DNA of 39,075 bases from Nitrospirota bacterium. GTDB lineage: Bacteria > Nitrospirota > Thermodesulfovibrionia > Thermodesulfovibrionales > Magnetobacteriaceae. This document shows positions 24,212-32,400 of this stretch, piece after piece (the first letter of the stretch is position 1; every line of letters starts with the position of its first letter). Position numbers and translations under genes: made by a program. The DNA lies in the NCBI GenBank assembly GCA_015233725.1, contig JADFXD010000022.1, forward strand, positions 1 to 39,075, in the 5' to 3' direction. Under the pieces are notes generated by a model. It was given only the letters and a program-made list of their open reading frames with translations. It was not told the origin of the DNA and made no database searches.

Positions 24212-27200
24212 ATGAGCTGGTTGTACAACTTGAAAACTGAAACGAAGATGATAATGGGCTTTTTGATTATCAGCGTTATAACCGCGATAGTTGGAATTGT
24301 TGGGGTTATGAACATGGGGACGATGAAATCTATGACAGATGAGATGTATAAAAAGGAGCTGATGGCGATCTCTTACATCAAGGAGGCAAAAATTGACCTC
24401 GTGTACATACACCGCAATGAGAAAAACTATATCATCTCAATGACAGACGATGAGCGGCAATATTATATCAAGAGACTTGGGAAATACTGGGGACTGTTCA
24501 GGAAAAATCTGACCGATACAAAGCTGCTTATTTATAGTGAAAAAAGCAAAGAGCTATTCGATAAACTTGACAGTGCGATATCAGATTGGGAAAAGGTTCA
24601 TAGGCAGGTTATAGAAACGGCATCAAAAGAGGAACTTACAGAGCCACGGCAATCGGTCTCCCTATCCTTTGGATTAGCCAGACAGGATATCCAGATTGTT
24701 GATGATACACTCGGAGAGATATCCAATATGAACAAGTACTATGCCAAGGCATTCGCTGATGAGACAGAGTGGATATACCACAGCAGTCGTATCTTCATGA
24801 TAGGATTGATTATAATAAGCGTCGTCTTTAGTATGATATTGGGGGTATTCATATCCAAATCAAAAAGCAAACCCTTGATGATAATGGGCTTTTTGATTAT
24901 CAGCGTTATAACCGTTATACTTGGAATTGTTGGGGTTATGAACATGGGGAAGATGAACTCTATGACAGAGAAGATGTATAAAAAGGAACTGATGGGGGTT
25001 TCCTACATCAAGGAGGCAAAGATTGACCTCGTGTACATACACCGCAATGAGAAAAACTACATCATGTCAGTGACAGACGATGATCGGCAGTATTATAAAA
25101 AAAGACTTGCGAAATACTGGGGTCTGTTCACGGAAAATCTGACCAAGACAAAGATGCTTATTCATAGTGAAAAAAACAAGGAGCTATTCTCTATACTTGA
25201 GTGTGCGATATCAGATTGGGAAAAGGTTCATATGGAGGTTATAGAAACGGCATCGAAAGAGGAATTTACAGAGCCCCGGCAATCAGTCTCTCTCTCATTT
25301 GGATTAGCCAGAGAGAAGATACAGGCTGTTGATGATACACTCGGAGAGATATCCAATATGAACGAGCACAATGCCAGGGAATTTGCTGATGAGGCAGCGA
25401 GGATATACAACAGCAGTCGTACCTTCATGATAGGGTTGATTATAGTGAGCGTCGTCTTTAGTATAATATTGGGGGTATTCATATCCAATTCAATAAGCAA
25501 ATCCTTGATGGTCAAGGCGGCTGAGGGGATTGGCCAGGGTGATCCAAGTGTCAGCGACGGGTATAAATCGGGGGATGATGTTGGCACACTTGCCGTGGCA
25601 TTTACAGAGATGACCCGAAAACTAATGAGCGGGTTTTACAACTTGAAAACTGCAACGAAACTGATAACAGGCTCTTTGACTATCAGCGTTATCGCCGCTA
25701 TACTTGGAATTGTTGGGGTTATAAACATGGGGACGATGAACTCCATGACAGAGCAGATGTATAAAAAGGAGCTGATGGGGATTTCTTACATCAAGGAGGC
25801 AAAGATTGACCTCGTGTACATACACCGCAATGAGAAAAACTACATCATGGCAATGACAGACGAGGATCGGCAATATTATAAAAAAAGACTTGGGAAATAC
25901 TGGGGGCTGTTCAGGAAAAATCTGACCAGGGCAAAGCTGCTTATTTATAGTGAAAGAAACAAGGAGCTATTCTCTATACTTGAGTGTGCGATATCAGATT
26001 GGGAAGAGGTTCATACGCAGGTTATAGAAACGGCATCGAAAGAGAAACTTACAGAGGCACGACAAGCAGCCTCTCTCTCATTTAGATTGGCCAGAGAGAA
26101 GATCCAGGCTGTTGATGATACACTCGGAGAGATATCCAATATGAACAAACTCAATGCCCAGGAATTCGCTGATAAGACAGTGAGAATATACAACGGCAGT
26201 CGTACCTTCATGATAGGGTTGATTATAGTGAGCGTCATCTTTAGTATGATATTGGGGGTATTCATATCCAATTCAATAAGCAACCCCCTGAAGGATATGG
26301 TCAAGGCGGCTGAGAGTGTTGGCCAGGGCGATCTAACTGTCAGCGTCGGGTATAAATCGAGGGATGAGGTTGGCACACTTGCCGTGGCGTTTACAGAGAT
26401 GACCCGGAAACTGAGCCTATCACGGCAGCAGCTTGAACAATACAGCGAAAATCTCAAAGACGAACGTAACCGGCTTAAGGCAGCCAACAAAAAGATCACC
26501 GAATCTATCCAATACGCCTCCATGATACAAAACTCGTTACTGCCGCAGGAGGTTATCATCTGCAAATACTTTAGCGAAGATTTCGTCATCTGGCAACCCA
26601 AGGACATCGTTGGAGGCGACATCTATATAGTCGACGAGTTTAGCGAGGGGGATGAGTGTGTCATTGCCGTGATAGACTGCACAGGACATGGCGTGCCAGG
26701 GGCCTTTGTCACAATGCTGGCAAGGACCACCTGGGCTAACATGGCATACGGTATAAACACCGATACGGACAGTATCTCCCCTGGAAGGATATTTTCGATC
26801 CTTAACAAGTCTATCCGTGAGCTGCTAAAACAGGACGCGGTTGAAGGCCCCCGCAACAGTAAGGAGCAAGCCCAACAGATTAACGTGGGGTTTGAGGGGG
26901 GCTTGTTGTACTTCAATCGCAAACACGGCATCGTCAGATATGCCGGGGCCAACGTCCCTCTCATTGTATGCAGGGAGGGACATGTCGATATTATCAAGGG
27001 GGACCGGCAGGGCGTGGGGTATAAGAACTCTAATCCCGACTACGTTTATCGCGACATCGAGCTTAACGTTGTGCAAGGCGACATGTTCTACATCACCACC
27101 GACGGCTATATAGATCAAAACGGCGGCGATAAGGACCTGCCATTTGGCAGGAGTCGCCTGGTATCAATAATTAAAGACAACTGGCATAGACCAATGTCAG

Positions 27201-27292
27201 AGCAAAGGGATGCCTTTTTAGTCCAGCTCAGTATCTTTCAGGGACAAGCTGACCGCAATGATGACATAACCGTAGTTGGACTCAAGATATGA
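24212..27292 (+). CDS. SiaA-like PP2C phosphatase with three tandem membrane sensor modules
   Basis: The ATG at 24212 has AGGAGG eight bases upstream. The 1026-residue protein repeats a TM–four-helix-bundle–TM module three times. Module 1 spans about residues 1-222. Module 2 spans about 223-430 and module 3 about 472-690, each followed by a HAMP domain. Module 1 has no HAMP. Each module has GIVGV.NMG.M.SM, YIKEAKIDLVYIHRNEKNYI and SMILGVFIS-type helices like 4HB_MCP ligand domains. After HAMP 3 come a coiled coil and a complete PP2C domain (about 774-1026; DIVGGDIYI, DCTGHGVPGAF, TTDGYIDQ, NDDITVVG). Repeat offsets are 630 and 783 bp, showing in-frame duplications. It presumably senses a periplasmic signal and dephosphorylates the SiaC-like protein encoded two genes downstream. 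Confidence 0.87.
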   Translation: MSWLYNLKTETKMIMGFLIISVITAIVGIVGVMNMGTMKSMTDEMYKKELMAISYIKEAKIDLVYIHRNEKNYIISMTDDERQYYIKRLGKYWGLFRKNLTDTKLLIYSEKSKELFDKLDSAISDWEKVHRQVIETASKEELTEPRQSVSLSFGLARQDIQIVDDTLGEISNMNKYYAKAFADETEWIYHSSRIFMIGLIIISVVFSMILGVFISKSKSKPLMIMGFLIISVITVILGIVGVMNMGKMNSMTEKMYKKELMGVSYIKEAKIDLVYIHRNEKNYIMSVTDDDRQYYKKRLAKYWGLFTENLTKTKMLIHSEKNKELFSILECAISDWEKVHMEVIETASKEEFTEPRQSVSLSFGLAREKIQAVDDTLGEISNMNEHNAREFADEAARIYNSSRTFMIGLIIVSVVFSIILGVFISNSISKSLMVKAAEGIGQGDPSVSDGYKSGDDVGTLAVAFTEMTRKLMSGFYNLKTATKLITGSLTISVIAAILGIVGVINMGTMNSMTEQMYKKELMGISYIKEAKIDLVYIHRNEKNYIMAMTDEDRQYYKKRLGKYWGLFRKNLTRAKLLIYSERNKELFSILECAISDWEEVHTQVIETASKEKLTEARQAASLSFRLAREKIQAVDDTLGEISNMNKLNAQEFADKTVRIYNGSRTFMIGLIIVSVIFSMILGVFISNSISNPLKDMVKAAESVGQGDLTVSVGYKSRDEVGTLAVAFTEMTRKLSLSRQQLEQYSENLKDERNRLKAANKKITESIQYASMIQNSLLPQEVIICKYFSEDFVIWQPKDIVGGDIYIVDEFSEGDECVIAVIDCTGHGVPGAFVTMLARTTWANMAYGINTDTDSISPGRIFSILNKSIRELLKQDAVEGPRNSKEQAQQINVGFEGGLLYFNRKHGIVRYAGANVPLIVCREGHVDIIKGDRQGVGYKNSNPDYVYRDIELNVVQGDMFYITTDGYIDQNGGDKDLPFGRSRLVSIIKDNWHRPMSEQRDAFLVQLSIFQGQADRNDDITVVGLKI
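26983..27292 (+). repeat. Near-identical 3' segment shared with the upstream phosphatase gene
   Basis: This segment and 23811-24117 differ at only two positions that I can find (CAGGGACAAG vs CAGGGGCAAG; GATGACATA vs GATGATATA). The preceding PP2C coding DNA of the two genes is much more diverged. This is the pattern of gene conversion, or of a duplication followed by 5' replacement. Confidence 0.85.
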
Positions 27293-27299
27293 GGAGAAT

Positions 27300-27857
27300 A
27301 TGATAGATAAAATCCAATTTATAAAACACGGCCTTGAAAAGGAAGGGATAATCGTCAGTCTCAGCGGGATGCTCTCTCATTCTATAATAGCGAGCGTTGC
27401 CGAGGCCATTGAAGAGAGCCTCGAAACACTGGGGATGAACAACAAACTTGTCAACAACGTCTTTTCCATATTTATAGAGATGGCCCAGAATCTCATAAAT
27501 TATACCAAAGACAGAGATAACGATGTCAACAACATCCATAAGGACTCAGGGATCATCTTGGTAGGATACGACAAGAAGGAAAGGCGATATTTCGTTGCAA
27601 GTGGCAATACCATATCGGCAAGCGATAAGGCCAGGATACACGACAAGATAGAAAATATCATAAGCATGGACAGCGCCGCCCTCAAAGACTATTACCGTAA
27701 GCTCCGTAAATCGGGACAAGATGCACACAGTAAAGGAGCAGGCCTTGGCTTTGTTGAGATGCAGCGTAAGGCCTCCGCCCCACTTAAGTACAGCATCGAC
27801 GACATTAACGAAACAGAGGCCTTTTTTTCGATAAAGGCAGAATTATGGGAGGTATAA
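27300..27857 (+). CDS. siaB: SiaB-family (DUF6272) protein kinase
   Basis: This protein of about 185 residues starts at ATG 27300 after GAGGAG, 7 bp past the phosphatase stop. It resembles GHKL-type anti-sigma-like kinases: an N-box-like FIEMAQNLINYTKD, a strand IILVGYD, and a G-box-like SKGAGLGFVEMQRKAS. This matches the SiaB family, which in Pseudomonas phosphorylates SiaC (family knowledge). Its position between the PP2C phosphatases and the SiaC-like gene strengthens the assignment. It should be the kinase arm opposing the two membrane phosphatases, acting in the cytoplasm. Confidence 0.85.
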   Translation: MIDKIQFIKHGLEKEGIIVSLSGMLSHSIIASVAEAIEESLETLGMNNKLVNNVFSIFIEMAQNLINYTKDRDNDVNNIHKDSGIILVGYDKKERRYFVASGNTISASDKARIHDKIENIISMDSAALKDYYRKLRKSGQDAHSKGAGLGFVEMQRKASAPLKYSIDDINETEAFFSIKAELWEV

Positions 27858-27865
27858 TAAAATTT

Positions 27866-28246
27866 ATGGATAATCTGAACATAGAGGCCACCAAGGTCTC
27901 GCCAAGGATAGCGTTTAATGCAGAGACGGGTGTCATGGAACTCAGCGGAAAGTCCTATCCCGAAAACACCTTCGACTTCTACAGACCCGTGATGGCCTGG
28001 TTGAAGTCATATTTTGAACAGGCCATCACTACACAGGTGGTATTTAATCTCAGGATCGTCTATTTTAACAGCAGCAGCTCCAAGCTCCTCTACGACATGT
28101 TTGACCTGATCGAGGAGGCGCAGGGCAGGGGGTATGAGATAGTCATAAACTGGATATATGACAAGGACAACGAAAGCGCAGAGGAATCCGGGATGGATTT
28201 CAAGGAGGACTTCGAGTCCTTGCGTTTTAATATGGTTATAGGATAA
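27866..28246 (+). CDS. siaC: SiaC-family (DUF1987) regulatory phosphoprotein
   Basis: A 126-residue protein from ATG 27866. A GGGAGG lies 13 bases upstream. An alternative ATG at 27845 overlaps siaB. The body (SPRIAFNAETGVMELSGKSYPENTFDFYRP, YFNSSSSKLLYDMFDLIEEA) matches the DUF1987/SiaC family, a STAS-like fold. In Pseudomonas SiaC a Thr in the corresponding N-T-S-S motif is phosphorylated by SiaB and dephosphorylated by SiaA (from memory). Here the aligned residue is Ser (about Ser69). The unphosphorylated form would be expected to bind and switch an output partner. No diguanylate cyclase follows, so the output may be the histidine kinase or HD-GYP protein of this operon (inference). Confidence 0.87.
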   Translation: MDNLNIEATKVSPRIAFNAETGVMELSGKSYPENTFDFYRPVMAWLKSYFEQAITTQVVFNLRIVYFNSSSSKLLYDMFDLIEEAQGRGYEIVINWIYDKDNESAEESGMDFKEDFESLRFNMVIG

Positions 28247-28258
28247 AATGACAGCATC

Positions 28259-29326
28259 ATGGCAGACAAAGACGAGTTAATCCATAAGGCCGAAGAAATT
28301 ACCAAAGACGATACCAACACGCCTGAGGTAAGGGAGGTCGTGGCAGGGCTATTGAAGAATTACGACAAGACTGCCCACCGCCTCGACAGGATCACAAAGA
28401 TCAGCGACCGTCAGCAAAGGGAGGTCCTCGAGGTCAACGAAAAACTCAATCAGGCCTATGAGGAGCTTAAGCAGAGTCAGGATCGCCTGGTGCAGGCCGA
28501 GAAGATGGCCTCTTTAGGGCAGCTCGTCGCCGGCGTTGCCCATGAGATAAACACCCCGGTTGGCATAGCCGTAAGCGCCGCATCGCAATTGCAGTACCTG
28601 ACAAAGACCATCGCAACCAATATCGCCAACAAGACCGCAAAAAAGGACGACCTGTTCCAGTACATGCACAACGCCGAGGAATCGAGCGACCTGATCCTTG
28701 CCAACCTCCAACGTACCAGCGACCTCGTAAGGAGCTTCAAGATGGTCTCTGCCGACCAGACCTCACACGAAAGAAGGATATTTAAGGTCAAAGAGTACGT
28801 GGAAAGCGTAATCATGAGCCTAAGACCCAAACTAAAGTTGACCTCCATAAAGGTGGAGATAAAATGCCCCCCCGATATCGAAATGGACAGTTATCCGGGG
28901 GCGCTTGCACAGGTGTTGACGAATTTTGTAATAAACGCCCTCATGCACGCCTATGACGATGGCGCTGCGGGCACTATCCTGATAGATATCTATAAGGATG
29001 ATACATTCGTCGTCATTAACTTCACAGACGATGGCAAGGGCATTGCCCCGGAGAACATGGGTAAGATATACGACCCCTTCTTTACGACAAACAGGGCGCG
29101 GGGAGGGACTGGGCTTGGCCTGCACATAATCTACAATACAGTAAGCCAAACACTCAAAGGCACCATCGAGTGTCAGAGCACCGTGGGCAAAGGAACTACC
29201 TTTATCGTTAGAATCCCCTGTGATACAAAAGAAGAAGAAAAAGAAAAAAACGAAGAAGACAAGGAGGGCGGCGCTGCCCCCTCCTTGACCTCCCCTGCAA
29301 GGGGTCCAGACCCCTTGACCCCATAA
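28259..29326 (+). CDS. Soluble histidine kinase
   Basis: This 355-residue cytoplasmic kinase has no TM segment. An N-terminal coiled coil (about 20-85) leads into the HisKA helix with the H-box AGVAHEINTPVG. The HATPase domain has an N-box (NFVINALMHAY), G1 (DDGKGIAPENM), F-box (YDPFFTT) and G2 (GGTGLGLHIIY). It lies 12 bp after siaC and is likely co-transcribed. In the classic locus this place is taken by the diguanylate cyclase SiaD. A possible partner is the response-regulator phosphatase at 18570-20252. The last ~20 residues (GGAAPSLTSPARGP...) are translated from a dispersed hairpin element, so the original stop codon was probably lost. Confidence 0.88.
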   Translation: MADKDELIHKAEEITKDDTNTPEVREVVAGLLKNYDKTAHRLDRITKISDRQQREVLEVNEKLNQAYEELKQSQDRLVQAEKMASLGQLVAGVAHEINTPVGIAVSAASQLQYLTKTIATNIANKTAKKDDLFQYMHNAEESSDLILANLQRTSDLVRSFKMVSADQTSHERRIFKVKEYVESVIMSLRPKLKLTSIKVEIKCPPDIEMDSYPGALAQVLTNFVINALMHAYDDGAAGTILIDIYKDDTFVVINFTDDGKGIAPENMGKIYDPFFTTNRARGGTGLGLHIIYNTVSQTLKGTIECQSTVGKGTTFIVRIPCDTKEEEKEKNEEDKEGGAAPSLTSPARGPDPLTP

Positions 29327-29328
29327 TG
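29261..29328 (-). repeat. Dispersed double-hairpin element (copy 8), overlaps kinase 3' end
   Basis: In reverse orientation: GGAGGGCGGCGCTGCCCCCTCC, CCCTGCAAGGGGTCCAGACCCC, TTGACCCCATAATG. The hairpin end lies inside the kinase reading frame and the stop is in the terminal ATAA. The region 29329-29499 that follows is AT-rich, holds no gene, and presumably contains the helicase promoter. Confidence 0.85.
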
Positions 29329-29499
29329 CTTGTGGCTGATAATCCTTTACAGAAGTCAACAACATTTACAAAATGCCATTGCTAAAATTCAATACTAAAA
29401 TGCAAAAATGCGCCCAAAATGCACCCATCTCGCTTGGAAACTGGCATAAAAACAGGCCAAAAGACAGTATAAGAGGTCTGCTGTAGTTAGTGTGTGGCC

Positions 29500-32400
29500 A
29501 TGAATCCGTCTGTTAGCGATAAGGCTCAACGGCTCTTTGAATACATAAGGCAGGTATTTTCTATCGATCTGCCGGTAGAGAGGGATGTAGCGAGCTATAG
29601 CGTTGAGCTATGGTGGCAGGGCGATATCCCCGTGTGTCAGAGCTGCATGGTGAGGCCATTTCACAACGGCGACAACGCCACCGAATCGGACGACGCCGAG
29701 CCCTGGTTTTCGGTAACCAAGCACTCATATGACACCCCACCGCCACTGCCGGCAGATTTGCAACAATGGGTTGGCTCTATAAACAATCCCACCAAAAGGC
29801 CTCAACCGATGTCGCCACCCGACCCTGCCACTGTAAGGAGCGTTACCGACCCTGCGACTGTAAGGAGCGTTACCGACCCTGCGACTGTAAGGAGCGTTAC
29901 CGATCAATACACGTGCTTTGACGACGACCCCGAGCGTCCAGCCTCCCTGGCCAGATACATAGAACAACAGTGGCTCCCCTGGGCCGAGGGCGTCTTACCC
30001 CAGCACCGGGCAAACGCCATCTATGACCAGTTGTTTGCCCTGCGTCAGCGGTTAAACATAGAGGGCGACCGCCTGGAGATCATGTGGGGACACCTGTTTC
30101 TCTCCTGGCGGCACAGTGACAACAACACCATCTACCACCCCCTGTTGCTTACCCCGATGAACCTGAACTTCGACCCCAATAAACGCACTATCACCCTCAC
30201 CCCGTCTCAGACCACACCGACAAGGATGGACATAGACTGCCTGTTAGACCTGTCCTACCCACATAAGACCGAATTGATAAACTACCTGGCAGAGATGAAT
30301 TCATCAGATTCGCTCCTTACAGTCGCTGGGTCAGATTCGCTCCTTACAGCCGCTGGGTCGGATTCGCTCGCTGGGTCTGTAAACGTCGCCAACGACAACA
30401 ACAACGCGCTGGATTGCTGGGACAACGCCGCCATGAGGCACATGGCCTTAAGGATCACCGGATTACTCAGCACCGCCGCTGCCTCAGTTGCTAATCGCTA
30501 TGAGGACGCTCCCCTGGCAAGGCCTGACTTACAGGATGAGCCTACTATCTATAATGCCCCCGTCATATTTGTCAGACGGCGCACGCTACGCCTGTGGGTG
30601 GACGATGCCAATAAGGTAGCTCAGTCAATAACAGATAACTATGAGATACCATTTATAATACGCGCCCTGTTAGGAGATAACCCACCGATGTTAGATGAAG
30701 ATAACAACCCTGACAAGGATGGCGGTGAGCTATTACTTCCCCTGCTATTTAACGATCAACAAGAGGAGATAGTCAAGAACCTGACAACCCACTTTGGCGT
30801 CCTCGTCCAGGGACCGCCGGGGACGGGCAAGAGCCACACCATAGCCAACATAGTCAGCTCGCTGCTGGCACGGGGAAAGACGATCCTCGTAACGAGTCAG
30901 ACGGAAAACGCCCTCAGGGTCCTGAGGGACTACCTGCCCGATGGCATAAAGAGCCTCTGTGTCAGTCAACTGGGCAACGACACCGAATCCAGGCGGCAGT
31001 TGAGCGAGGCAATAGAGTCAATTGGCAAACAGTATCATCAACAAAACAGCCCCGTTGCCAAGGATAATGCCGAGGATAATATTGCCCGCATATTAGAAGA
31101 ATTATCCGCCCTGCGACAGCAACATATACAGATCGTCAACCAGTTGCGGCAGTGGAGCGAGCTTGACTCAAGCGCCATCACCATAGACGGCGTGATGCTA
31201 AAGGCGCTGGATGCAGCAAAGGAGTGTTCCGAACAGCAACAACAGTGCAACTGGTTTGTCGATGTCTTATCGCCTGATACAGGGCCACCACTGACCAATC
31301 AACAACTTACACAGATGTGCAACGCGATAAAGGAGATATCACCGCAAGATAAACTTGCTTGCTCCCAATATCTACCGCAATTGAAGCAGTTGATGAGGCC
31401 GGAGGACTTTACAGTAGAAGTCCGTAGACTGCACGGTCTTAGATTAATGGCCTCAGAGACTCAGCAACTGAGGGATATGTGGGGTCAAGGCCTGAAATTG
31501 GCACAGGAGCAGGATATACTAAGGGCATTGACCCTTATTGAGGAGTCGTTGTTGTCACTTAAGGAGCTTACAGAGCCGTGGCAAACAGTCATTGCTGAAT
31601 TGATATCGACAGCGGAGGGTCAAAACAGGCTGTGGAAGGAGTTTCTGACAAACTTAAGGAATCTCTTTGAGACAACCCTCCAATCGTATCAGGTGGCTCA
31701 AGCCTATAAAGTAGGGTTAGTGGATATTATTGCAGTTGACATAGATATCTTTGCTGCCTTGGAAGAGCTTCAGGGGCTTGTCAGTAACGGGAAAAACCCG
31801 GCGGCATGGTTTACGCGGTTGACTATGTCTAAGACCGCAAGATTTGTATATGATACGGTTGCGATAGACGGTTTTCCGTTAAACATCATCGATAGGATTC
31901 AAGCAGCAAATGCGTACTTTAAGTACAAACAGGGCATTGATAAGATCAACGTGCTATGGGAAAACGCGGTTGTCCATCTTGGCGCTCCACGATTAAGACC
32001 ATCGGTTGTCATGCAGTTGGCTGATGTTGACTCAAACATCAAGAAGATCACCAGGGCGATCCAGTGGAAAAATACATATCAGGTCAAGGTCAAGGAAACG
32101 CTAAAACCCCTTGGCTTCAATCAGGAGGGATTTCACAGACCGGCAGTACTTCAACAGTGTATTAAGGCGTTAAATGGGCAACTGTCTGAGATTCGGAGAA
32201 AGGAGATAGAGATCAACCTATCAAGGCTGCACCAATCCTACAGACGGGAATCTTTGACAGACAATGCCCACAGGCTCTGGTTGTCTCTGGCCGAGGCAGC
32301 GAATATTGCTAACGCTCCTTACAGTGGCTGGACTTACTCCATTGAGCAATACCAACGTCTCTATGATGAGGTAAGGCGCTTGTTGGATGTTCAGGTGCGG

